Below, piece by piece: positions 1 to 5,857 of a stretch of 7,594 bases of DNA. The notes below the pieces were generated by a model. That model was not told where the DNA came from, did not search any database, and saw only the letters and a program-made list of their open reading frames with translations. Position 1 is the stretch's first letter, and each line of letters starts with the position of its first letter. The translations under genes and the position numbers were made by a program. The stretch comes from Nitrospinota bacterium (GTDB lineage Bacteria > Tectomicrobia > Entotheonellia > J063): assembly GCA_003696125.1 (NCBI GenBank), contig RFHZ01000881.1, forward strand, positions 1 through 7,594, read 5' to 3'.

Positions 1-198
1 AACCTGGGCAAGGATGGCATCTGCCTGGAGCTTCCTGACGTCTCCTCCCTTCCCCAACTCCTCACCTTTCGCTTTCAAATCCCGGAGACCAGCCAGGTCA
101 TCGAAGTCAATGCCCTCCCCATCTGGAAGACACCGGCCACTCCCCATCACTTCGGCCGGGTCGGTCTGGCCTTAACCACCGTGCGTATCTGCGATTGA
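1..198 (+). CDS. C-terminal fragment of a probable PilZ-domain protein
   Basis: An open frame runs from the left edge of the window to a TGA at 196-198 and gives 65 residues; the start lies outside. The fragment begins NLGKDGICLELP, which resembles the second conserved motif of PilZ domains, (D/N)x(S/A)xxG, with Gly in the Ser/Ala position. Alternating beta-strand-like stretches follow, ending in GRVGLALTTV, which fits the 'hxxGhxF' closing strand of that fold. PilZ domains bind cyclic di-GMP and act as cytoplasmic effectors of motility, adhesion or polysaccharide secretion. The RxxxR half of the binding site would lie upstream and cannot be checked, so the assignment is tentative. It is the only plus-strand gene seen and converges on the minus-strand DUF2914 gene with an 11-base gap, so it is not part of that operon. 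It could also be another small beta-barrel protein. Confidence 0.5.
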   Translation, partial: NLGKDGICLELPDVSSLPQLLTFRFQIPETSQVIEVNALPIWKTPATPHHFGRVGLALTTVRICD

Positions 199-209
199 GC
201 CTTACCCCT

Positions 210-608
210 CTACTTCTCTACGGTAAAGGTCCCCATGGCCAGGAGATTCCCCTCGGCATCGAGAACCTCTACGCGCCATTCTCCCGGCCAGATCTTCTTA
301 GAGCTCCAGGTGCGGTGCCGCTTGTAGCGTATCGGCAGTTGCACCTCGGCGACCTTCTTCTCATCGACGTACCAGACATGGGTAATCGTTGTCGGTTGTT
401 CTGCCCCCTGCACCAGGGTCCAGGCATAAACCCGTCCGACCTCATAGGGAAAGAGTTTCCCTTCTTCCTGGAGTTCCCGGTTTTCGACCACGGTACCAAA
501 GCGGAGATCGACCACCTGGAGGGGACTCACCTGCCCGGCGTATGCCACACCGAGCAGACTCCAGAAAAGCCCTATCAATCCGAAATACAGTGCCGTTTGT
601 CTTCCCAT
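210..608 (-). CDS. Exported DUF2914-domain protein
   Basis: This 132-residue protein has an N-terminal signal peptide: a short basic start (MGRQ), a hydrophobic core at about residues 7-22 and a probable signal peptidase I site after AYA (residue 24). The mature part of about 108 residues is beta-rich. It ends in the hallmark of the DUF2914 family: HVWYVDEKKVAEVQLPI (77-93), then RTWSSKKIWPGEWRVEVLD (99-117), a Gly turn and a closing strand GTFTV. DUF2914 has no established biochemical function; it is often found at the C-terminus of cell-envelope proteins, and here it is nearly the whole mature protein. The ATG at 606-608 has a good Shine-Dalgarno, AAAGGAG, seven bases upstream. It is the last gene of the minus-strand block, 67 bases after the MoaD-like gene, so cotranscription is likely but less certain than for the genes before it. 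No lipobox or membrane anchor other than the signal is visible. A periplasmic location is inferred. Confidence 0.82.
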   Translation of the reverse strand: MGRQTALYFGLIGLFWSLLGVAYAGQVSPLQVVDLRFGTVVENRELQEEGKLFPYEVGRVYAWTLVQGAEQPTTITHVWYVDEKKVAEVQLPIRYKRHRTWSSKKIWPGEWRVEVLDAEGNLLAMGTFTVEK

Positions 609-629
609 CTCCCCTCTCCTTTGCCTTAT

Positions 630-664
630 GAGGGTGGGAGGAAAGAGGTGCTCCCTCCCCCCTC
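630..664 (-). repeat. G/C-rich inverted repeat between the MoaD-like and DUF2914 genes
   Basis: Bases 630-634 and 636-641 pair with 660-664 and 654-659, giving an 11-bp stem with one bulged base (635). Inside the loop, 645-647 can pair again with 651-653. On the minus strand the 5' arm is a purine run (GAGGGGGGAGG). No T-run follows on the minus strand, so it is not a canonical intrinsic terminator. It could be a processing or RNA-stability element that sets the level of the DUF2914 gene relative to the genes before it, or simply low-complexity sequence. Confidence 0.45.
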
Positions 665-675
665 CTCTGTTCCGC

Positions 676-939
676 CTACCCTCCGCTTATGGCAGGGATG
701 AAGTGGATCTCACTCTGCTCACCTATCGGATGGTGCAATCCCTCCACCCCCATCTCTCCGTCCACCACGATGGTGATATGTGGACGAACCTGTCCTCCTT
801 CACAGAGGCGCTCCTTTAACCCGGGATAGAGCCGATCCAGGTTGTCGAGCACCTCACGCAGGGTGGTACCCGCCACCGTGACCTTCTCCGTTCCCCGGGT
901 AAGGGACCGCAACAACGCCGGTATCCACACCACCGCCAT
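676..939 (-). CDS. MoaD/ThiS-family sulfur carrier protein
   Basis: This 87-residue protein has the beta-grasp pattern of small sulfur carriers and ends in Gly-Gly (IPAISGG, 81-87), the tail that is adenylated and converted to a thiocarboxylate. The N-terminal strand carries VWIPALLRSLT (4-14), followed by a TTLREVLDNLDRLYPGLKERL helix region (25-45), a strand ITIVVDG (55-61), and the SEIHFIPAISGG end typical of MoaD-like proteins. MoaD donates sulfur for the dithiolene of molybdopterin; other family members serve thiamine, cysteine or tRNA thiolation. The ATG (937-939) lies one base after the stop of the molybdenum-subunit gene, with AAAGGAGG placed eight bases before it inside that gene's 3' end. 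This position favours a role in making or maturing the cofactor for the hydroxylase, which is inference. No MoaE or adenylating MoeB/ThiF partner is in the window. It is too distant from Escherichia coli MoaD to assign the symbol safely. Confidence 0.85.
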   Translation of the reverse strand: MAVVWIPALLRSLTRGTEKVTVAGTTLREVLDNLDRLYPGLKERLCEGGQVRPHITIVVDGEMGVEGLHHPIGEQSEIHFIPAISGG

Positions 940-940
940 C

Positions 941-3235
941 CTAGTTTCCTCCTTTTGACAGGATGGCCTTCATCACCCGGCCTGGCGACATCGGGAGCTG
1001 GCGCATCCGGACCCCCACGGCTCGATAGATGGCATTGGCAATGGCAGCCGCCGGTGGCACGATCGGCACCTCTCCCACGCCACGGACCCCAAAGGGATGA
1101 CCGGGGTTGGGGACCTCCACAATCACCGTATCGATCATGGGCAGATCCAGGCAGGTGGGGATACGGTAATCGAGGAAGCTGGCATTGGCCATGTGTCCCT
1201 CCGGCGTATAGAAATACTCCTCGTTGAGGGCCCAGCCGATCCCCTGGACCGCTCCTCCCTGCATCTGCCCTTCCACATAGCTCGGGTGGATCGCCTTTCC
1301 CGCATCCTGCACCACGGTATACCGCAAAATCTGGGTCTTTCCCGTTTCCGGATCCACCTCGACATCGACGATATGGGTACCGAATCCCCCGCCGACGCCT
1401 CGGGGAGAAACCGTGGCCCGCCCGACCACCGGCTCACCGGTCTTGATACGGGCGGCCAGTTCCTTGAAGGTCATCCGCTTTTCCGGATCTTTACCATGAA
1501 TAAAGACCCCATCGGCAAAGATCACCTCTTCTGGAGAAATCTCCCAGATCTTGGCTGCCCGCTCGATCATTTGCCGTTTTACATCCTGGGCAGCTTCATA
1601 AGCAGCCCAGCCGGTGGCAAAGGTCACCCGGCTCCCCCCGGTCACATTGGTATAGCCGACCGAATCGGTATCCCCCACGATCGGGTGCACATCCTCGGCC
1701 GCAATACCCAGGACCTCTGCCGCCTGCATGGCCACCGAAGTCCGGGTACCACCGATATCGGTAGATCCTTCCACCAGGCTCACCGTCCCATCCGCATTCA
1801 CGCTGATGGAAACGCTCGATTGGAACCCGATATTGAACCAGTAGCCTGAGGCCACCCCTCGTCCCCGGTTCGGTCCTTCCAGGGGGGCACGGTAGTGTTC
1901 ATGCTCCATGGCTGCCTTGACCGTTTCCAGGTACCCGATGCGACCATACGGCACCCCATCTGCCCGGCGATCCCCTTCTTTTGCCCCGTTGAGCAGCCGG
2001 AACTCGAGAGGATCCATGGAGAGTTGCTCACAGAGCTCGTCGATCACCGTCTCACTGGCAAAGGCGGCATTGGTTGCTCCTGGAGCCCGGTAAGGAGCGG
2101 TCTTGGGCTTGTTCACCACCACATCGTACCCATCGATCAACACGTTCGGGATGTTGTAGGGGGCAAAGATACAGGTGCAGCCGGCCGTAATCGGAGAGCC
2201 AGGATAGGCACCGGCTTCGTAGGCCAGGTAAGCCTGGGCTGCGGTGAGGCGTCCATCCCGCTTCACCCCCATCTTCACCCGGATGTAGGAGCCAGGGGTT
2301 GGACCGGTTCCTTCGAAGACTTCGGCCCGACTCATCACCATCTTGACCGGCCGGCCGGTCTTCCTGGAGAGAAGAGCGGCAACCGGTTCCAGGTAGACCC
2401 ATATCTTGCCGCCAAACCCTCCTCCGATCTCGGCCGGGATCACCCTGATCTTGGAGACCGGTATCTGCAGGATCTCGGCCAACTGCTCCTGCACGGTAAA
2501 GGCCCCCTGGGTGCTACACCAGACGGTGAGGTGGCCATCGGCATCCCAGAGGGCGGTCGCATTTTGCGGTTCGATATACCCCTGATGCACCGTTGCCGTG
2601 TGAAACTCCCGCTCGATCACGATATCCGCTTCCCGGAATCCCTGTTCCACATCTCCCAGTCTGAACTGCATGTGGCTGGCGATATTGCTGACCTTGTCCG
2701 TCTGCTCTCCCAGGGAAGTCGTCTTCAGGTCCTCGTGCAAGAGGGGAGCATCGTCCTGCATCGCCTTTTGCACATCGAGTACCGGTGGTAACACCTCGTA
2801 ATCGACGTCGATCAGTGCCAAAGCCTCTTCGGCAATATGGGGGCTGGTGGCTGCCACGGCAGCGATGGCATGTCCCTTGTAGAGCACCTTTTCACCGGCC
2901 AGAATGTTATTACTCAAATACTTTAAGCGAATAGGGCCCTCCACCAGATCGGCAACCTTATCCGTCACATCCGGGAGGTCTTGCGCCGTGACCACCGCTT
3001 TTACCCCGGGCAAGGCCAGCGCCCGGCTCACATCGATCGACCGGATACGGGCATGGGCATGAGGACTCCGCAGCACCTTGCCATGCAGTGTTCCGGCCAG
3101 GCGAATATCCGCACCGTAGAGTGCCCTACCGGTCACCTTATCCAGACCATCATGCCGGATCGGTCGGGTACCGATAACCCTGTATTGGGGTTGAGCCGTA
3201 GAAGCCTCCTGTCCAGATACTGTTGGTGTCGTCAT
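941..3235 (-). CDS. Xanthine dehydrogenase family protein, molybdopterin-binding subunit
   Basis: This is the 764-residue catalytic large subunit of a molybdenum hydroxylase, full length for the CoxL-like three-subunit type. The first domain (about 25-150) is the a/b hammerhead with TGRALYGADI (35-44). The cofactor domain follows, with HQGYIEPQNA (217-226), the IGGGFGGK molybdopterin loop (270-277), PYRAPGA (381-387), STDIGGTRTS (491-500), QGGAVQGIGWAL (659-670) and the GVRGVGE loop (716-722), whose Glu722 is the expected catalytic base. Such enzymes hydroxylate an activated C-H bond with water as oxygen donor and pass electrons through the iron-sulfur and FAD subunits. The active-site loop reads PYRAPGA where CO dehydrogenase has AYRCSFR, so the copper-binding Cys is absent and this is not a CO dehydrogenase. 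There is no Tat or Sec signal, so it is cytoplasmic. The ATG shares one base with the preceding stop (TGATG) and has GGGAGGG eight bases upstream. The substrate is unknown; purines, N-heterocycles, aldehydes and aromatic acyl-CoAs are all used by relatives. Confidence 0.95.
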   Translation of the reverse strand: MTTPTVSGQEASTAQPQYRVIGTRPIRHDGLDKVTGRALYGADIRLAGTLHGKVLRSPHAHARIRSIDVSRALALPGVKAVVTAQDLPDVTDKVADLVEGPIRLKYLSNNILAGEKVLYKGHAIAAVAATSPHIAEEALALIDVDYEVLPPVLDVQKAMQDDAPLLHEDLKTTSLGEQTDKVSNIASHMQFRLGDVEQGFREADIVIEREFHTATVHQGYIEPQNATALWDADGHLTVWCSTQGAFTVQEQLAEILQIPVSKIRVIPAEIGGGFGGKIWVYLEPVAALLSRKTGRPVKMVMSRAEVFEGTGPTPGSYIRVKMGVKRDGRLTAAQAYLAYEAGAYPGSPITAGCTCIFAPYNIPNVLIDGYDVVVNKPKTAPYRAPGATNAAFASETVIDELCEQLSMDPLEFRLLNGAKEGDRRADGVPYGRIGYLETVKAAMEHEHYRAPLEGPNRGRGVASGYWFNIGFQSSVSISVNADGTVSLVEGSTDIGGTRTSVAMQAAEVLGIAAEDVHPIVGDTDSVGYTNVTGGSRVTFATGWAAYEAAQDVKRQMIERAAKIWEISPEEVIFADGVFIHGKDPEKRMTFKELAARIKTGEPVVGRATVSPRGVGGGFGTHIVDVEVDPETGKTQILRYTVVQDAGKAIHPSYVEGQMQGGAVQGIGWALNEEYFYTPEGHMANASFLDYRIPTCLDLPMIDTVIVEVPNPGHPFGVRGVGEVPIVPPAAAIANAIYRAVGVRMRQLPMSPGRVMKAILSKGGN

Positions 3236-3726
3236 CAGTCGTTCCCTCCCTTTCCTGCCATGACCTGTGCAGCGTCAAGCACGGCACGAACGATCTTATC
3301 ATACCCGGTACACCGACACAGATTCCCGGCCAGCCAGTGACGGACCTGATACTCTGTCGGTTGCGGGTTTTTATCGAGGAGCGCCTTGGCAGCGATGATA
3401 AAGCCTGGGGTACAGATCCCACACTGCAAGGCGGCATGTTCCAGGAATTTCTGTTGGAGCGGGTGAAGCCCCTGCGGGCCAGCCAGTCCTTCGATGGTGG
3501 TGATCTCCTTCCCTTCCGCTTCCACCCCGAGGACGAGACAGGAGTTGACGAGCACTCCATCCAAAATGACATTGCAGGCACCACAGTTGCCGTTATTACA
3601 CCCCTCTTTACTTCCGGTCAGCCCGAGTTCGTCCCGCAGCACCTCTAGCAGGCTCTGTCGGGGTTCACAGAGGAATTCAACCTCTTCTCCATTGATCCGT
3701 GTCTGCACATGTATCTTCCTGGGCAT
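3235..3726 (-). CDS. [2Fe-2S] iron-sulfur subunit of a molybdenum hydroxylase
   Basis: This 163-residue protein has the usual length of CoxS/XdhC-type small subunits and carries both expected clusters. The plant-ferredoxin-like N-terminal domain binds one through Cys43, Cys48, Cys51 and Cys63 (CNNGNCGAC, then NSC; pattern Cx4Cx2Cx11C). The helical C-terminal domain binds the other through Cys102, Cys105, Cys137 and Cys139 (QCGICTPGF and NLCRCTGY). All eight ligands are present, so the protein looks intact. It relays electrons from the molybdenum site to FAD in the cytoplasm. The ATG follows the stop of the FAD subunit gene by three bases and has AAGGAGG eight bases upstream; its own stop overlaps the start of the molybdenum subunit by one base (TGATG), so the three are translationally linked. 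The substrate cannot be deduced from this subunit. Confidence 0.96.
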   Translation of the reverse strand: MPRKIHVQTRINGEEVEFLCEPRQSLLEVLRDELGLTGSKEGCNNGNCGACNVILDGVLVNSCLVLGVEAEGKEITTIEGLAGPQGLHPLQQKFLEHAALQCGICTPGFIIAAKALLDKNPQPTEYQVRHWLAGNLCRCTGYDKIVRAVLDAAQVMAGKGGND

Positions 3727-3729
3727 TGC

Positions 3730-4608
3730 CTACGCCTCCTTCTTTGCTCGTTCTACTGCTCCCCGGAGAGCACGCCGGGTGAGTACTCCGACCAGATGGC
3801 GTCGATACTCTGCCGTTCCGCGCATATCGTCGATCGGTCGGGCCACCGCCTGTGCCGCCTCTGCCGCCTGCTGTATATGCTCCTCGCTGATCACCTTATC
3901 GGTCAGCACCTCCCCGGCTTCGCTCGCCAGCAGCGGTGTGGGTGCTACCGCCCCCAGGGCGATACGGGCAGAGGCAAAGCGGGTATGGTCTTCGTGTAAC
4001 ACGACCGAGGCTCCCACCCCGACCACGGCGATATCCATCTCGTTGCGAGGGGTAAAGCGGAGATAGTACGCCCCGAAGTGAGGCGGGGGAGGGGGGAGAT
4101 GCAGGGCAAGGAGAAGTTCTCCAGGCTGCAGTACCGTCTCCCCTGGGCCGGTACAGAACTGTTCCACCGCCACCTCTCGTGTTCCTTGTGGACCCGCGAT
4201 CAGGCAGGTCGCCCGGTGAACGATAAGAGCCGGAATCGTATCGGCGGCCGGAGAGGCGTTACACAGGTTACCTCCCACCGTCGCTCTGCCCTGGATCTGG
4301 ATTCCCCCGATCAGAGAGACCGCATCGATCAGTCCAGGATAGGCGGCAGCGACCTCGGCCTGCTCGTAGATCTTATGACAGGGGACAGCCGCCCCCAGGC
4401 GCAATCCTTCTCCCGGGGTATAGGTCAACTGGTTGACCTCGGGTATATGCTTGATATCGACCAGCAGGTCAACGGTACGCTTTCCTTCCCGTAACTGGAC
4501 CAGGATGTCGGTTCCTCCGGCCAGGACCCGCGCTCTCTCACCGTGCTGGGCAAGCAAAGAGACAGCCTCATCCACCGTCCGCGGAGCAGCGTATGCAAAT
4601 GCCTGCAC
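3730..4608 (-). CDS. FAD-binding subunit of a molybdenum hydroxylase (CoxM/XdhB-like)
   Basis: The predicted 292-residue protein has an FAD_binding_5 domain (about 1-170) followed by a CO_deh_flav_C domain (about 175-285). The two FAD phosphate-binding signatures are visible: AGGTDIL (30-36) and TVGGNLCNASPAAD (110-123). The stretch RFTPRNEMDIAVVGVG matches the start of the C-terminal domain. The subunit takes electrons from the [2Fe-2S] clusters and passes them to NAD+ or another acceptor. I place the start at GTG 4606-4608, not the ATG at 4633-4635. The GTG has a near-perfect AAAGGAGG seven bases upstream, and it gives the usual family N-terminus, MQAFAYAAPRTVDEA; the longer form would add nine residues coded by the ribosome binding site itself. 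It is the first gene of the hydroxylase operon, three bases ahead of the iron-sulfur gene. A run of five prolines (172-176) lies in the linker between domains. Confidence 0.93.
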   Translation of the reverse strand: MQAFAYAAPRTVDEAVSLLAQHGERARVLAGGTDILVQLREGKRTVDLLVDIKHIPEVNQLTYTPGEGLRLGAAVPCHKIYEQAEVAAAYPGLIDAVSLIGGIQIQGRATVGGNLCNASPAADTIPALIVHRATCLIAGPQGTREVAVEQFCTGPGETVLQPGELLLALHLPPPPPHFGAYYLRFTPRNEMDIAVVGVGASVVLHEDHTRFASARIALGAVAPTPLLASEAGEVLTDKVISEEHIQQAAEAAQAVARPIDDMRGTAEYRRHLVGVLTRRALRGAVERAKKEA

Positions 4609-4615
4609 GTTCAAA

Positions 4616-4623
4616 CCTCCTTT
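4616..4623 (-). promoter_or_regulatory. Shine-Dalgarno that sets the GTG start of the FAD subunit
   Basis: The minus strand reads AAAGGAGG here, an almost full complement of the 16S rRNA tail, with seven bases before GTG at 4606-4608. The in-frame ATG at 4633-4635 lies upstream of this site and has no comparable purine run before it. This supports the GTG as the true start. Confidence 0.8.
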
Positions 4624-4695
4624 CTCCAAACCCATCTTCCATGTCGTGAGTAGAGGATAAACCCTCCTCTGCGCTTGAATGCATCGTGGTCTGAC

Positions 4696-4724
4696 ACCTT
4701 AACAGAAACCTCTCAGGGAGTCAA
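4696..4724 (-). promoter_or_regulatory. Weak candidate sigma-70-type promoter for the hydroxylase operon
   Basis: On the minus strand TTGACT (4724-4719) matches five of six bases of the -35 consensus. Seventeen bases later comes TAAGGT (4701-4696), which matches only three of six at -10. The spacer contains an imperfect palindrome, CTCTCAGGGAG on the plus strand (4710-4720), that could bind a regulator. Transcription would start near 4689, leaving a leader of about 80 bases. The position is sensible but the -10 match is poor, so chance is a real alternative. Confidence 0.25.
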
Positions 4725-4814
4725 ACACTAATTTCCCCCTGTAAAAAGCAGGCAGGTCAGGCTGATCACCCCGTTTTTCTCTTACAACCGGATGGCCATG
4801 GCGTTTTCCCACCT

Positions 4815-4832
4815 CCACCGCTCCGGCGGTGG
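4815..4832 (-). repeat. Inverted repeat (7-bp stem, 4-base loop) downstream of livM
   Basis: CCACCGC (4815-4821) pairs perfectly with GCGGTGG (4826-4832) around TCCG. It lies about 90 bases past the livM stop. On the minus strand the hairpin is followed by AGGTGGGAAAACG, with no T-run, so it is not a textbook intrinsic terminator. It may protect the 3' end of the transporter mRNA or act with a termination factor. Confidence 0.45.
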
Positions 4833-4850
4833 TAGAGGAGACAGTCGGCA

Positions 4851-4868
4851 GGGTCTCTCCTCAGACCC
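4851..4868 (-). repeat. Inverted repeat (6-bp stem, 6-base loop) downstream of livM
   Basis: GGGTCT (4851-4856) pairs perfectly with AGACCC (4863-4868) around a CTCCTC loop, about 50 bases past the livM stop. No T-run follows on the minus strand. With the second hairpin 18 bases further on, it forms a pair of stems in the trailer of the transporter mRNA; a termination or stability role is inferred only from position. Confidence 0.35.
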
Positions 4869-4918
4869 CCTATCCCTGACAATGCAGCAGCAGGCATCTG
4901 TCTTCCGGCTGTGGATAC

Positions 4919-5857
4919 TCACCGGGCCTGGTATCTGTCTTCCGGGATCAATCCGCGTGGCCGGAAGCGGACAACCAGGATCAGTAGCAGTCCTACCACC
5001 ACCAGGCGCAAGGAGGGAACGGTATAGGGAGCACCGAGGGTAGGCAGGAAGCGGGTCGCCTGCTGGAAAACCCCGACCAGGAGAATGGTCCCCACGATCG
5101 CTCCTTTATTGTTCCCTGCCCCACCCAGGATGAGGGCTGTCCAGACCACAAAGGTGACTTCAGGCAGGAAATCGCTCGGCAAGAGAGCCGTGGTAAAATG
5201 AGCCAGCAGGCTTCCTGCTGCTCCGGCGATCATTGCCCCGAGGACGAATGCCTGCATCTTAAAGGAAAAAGTATCTTTCCCTGCCGCCTGGGCAACGACC
5301 TCGTCTTCCCGAATGCTGCGGAGCACCCGGCCAAAGGGGGAGTGGTACACACGCTGGGCCAGGGCATAGACAGCCAGGAGTCCTACCAGCACCATTCCCA
5401 GATAGAACCAGTCGTACCAGGGACCGAGGAACGCTTTCAGGGGTTGAGGAATATCCCGCAATCCCAGCGATCCACGGGTAAGCCAGCGCTCGTTGAGCAG
5501 CACCATACGGATCACCTCTCCCAGGCCGATGGTCATGATGGCGAGCCGGTCTCCCTGCAGGCGCAAGGTAGGTAAACCGACCAGAAAAGCCACCCCGCCG
5601 GCAACCAGGATGGCCAGGAGGAGTCCGAGGACAAAAGGAGCACGCAGTCCCCATACAGGCACGATCCCGGTCTCTCCATAGACGTGTGTGCTCTGGGTGA
5701 CGATGGCCGAGGTATAGGCTCCCAGGGCGAAGAAAGCGACATGGCCGAAGTTCAGCAGGCCGGTATATCCCCACTGCACGTTTAGTCCGAGGGTCAGCAG
5801 GGCATAGATGAGGGTGATAATGGTAATGGTGAGCGAAAAATGGAGGATCCCGCTCAT
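4919..5857 (-). CDS. livM: LivM-like branched-chain amino acid-type ABC transporter permease
   Basis: This 312-residue integral membrane protein has many hydrophobic segments and the LivM signatures in order: GLLNFGHVAFFALGAY (33-48), LPTLRLQGDRLAIMTIG (95-111), SPFGRVLRSIREDE (173-186, the cytoplasmic loop that contacts the ATPase), LGGAGNNKGAIVG (244-256) and RPRGLIP (299-305). It is one half of the membrane channel of a hydrophobic-amino-acid-type importer; relatives carry branched-chain amino acids, amides, urea or aromatic compounds, so leucine is not implied. The ATG overlaps the livH stop in ATGA (5854-5857), a sign of translational coupling. It ends without the fused ATPase domain found in some LivM proteins, and no livG or livF follows. 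The symbol reflects family membership, not proven substrate. Confidence 0.93.
   Translation of the reverse strand: MSGILHFSLTITIITLIYALLTLGLNVQWGYTGLLNFGHVAFFALGAYTSAIVTQSTHVYGETGIVPVWGLRAPFVLGLLLAILVAGGVAFLVGLPTLRLQGDRLAIMTIGLGEVIRMVLLNERWLTRGSLGLRDIPQPLKAFLGPWYDWFYLGMVLVGLLAVYALAQRVYHSPFGRVLRSIREDEVVAQAAGKDTFSFKMQAFVLGAMIAGAAGSLLAHFTTALLPSDFLPEVTFVVWTALILGGAGNNKGAIVGTILLVGVFQQATRFLPTLGAPYTVPSLRLVVVGLLLILVVRFRPRGLIPEDRYQAR

Larger units (their letters stand above)
4609..4918. other. Non-coding spacer between the transporter and hydroxylase genes
   Basis: This stretch of about 310 bases is the only long gap in the window. I see no convincing gene on either strand. It holds the leader and ribosome binding site of the FAD subunit gene, a weak promoter candidate (4696-4724), and two inverted repeats downstream of livM (4815-4832, 4851-4868). 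A six-base inverted repeat AGAGGA/TCCTCT (4652-4657 with 4665-4670) lies in the leader. Its TCCTCT arm could in principle pair with the AGGAGG of the ribosome binding site, but the stem is short. The spacer suggests that the hydroxylase genes have their own transcription start, while read-through from livM remains possible. Confidence 0.6.

Noticed and set aside
195-701. Plus-strand open frame of 168 codons over the DUF2914 gene
   Set aside because: It is Pro-rich and without motifs, while the opposite strand carries a signal peptide, a family domain and a good ribosome binding site.
1097-1849. Plus-strand open frame of 250 codons antisense to the molybdenum subunit
   Set aside because: Same reason: low-complexity His/Arg/Gly-rich translation opposite a well-supported gene, with no independent motif support.
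1895-2791. Long plus-strand open frame of 298 codons antisense to the molybdenum subunit
   Set aside because: It lies wholly inside a gene with unmistakable family motifs. Its product is rich in His, Pro, Arg and Gly with no recognisable fold, as expected for an antisense shadow in GC-rich DNA.
941-4608. Aerobic carbon monoxide dehydrogenase (coxMSL)
   Set aside because: The subunit order fits, but the large subunit lacks the AYRCSFR loop and its copper-binding Cys, so gene symbols of CO dehydrogenase were not used.
4609-4635. ATG start of the FAD subunit at 4633-4635
   Set aside because: No ribosome binding site precedes it, and the extension would translate the strong Shine-Dalgarno of the GTG start at 4606-4608.
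4738-4770. Repeated CAGG units (4749-4761) and the nearby run TAAAAAGC as a tandem repeat or terminator
   Set aside because: The repeat has only three imperfect units, and the T-run on the minus strand has no stable stem in front of it.
4815-4868. Intrinsic terminator of the transporter operon
   Set aside because: Both stems are real, but neither is followed by a T-run on the minus strand, so they are listed only as inverted repeats.
4792-5043. Plus-strand open frame of 83 codons starting in the spacer and running into livM
   Set aside because: No ribosome binding site or recognisable domain, and its second half is antisense to the conserved C-terminal end of livM.
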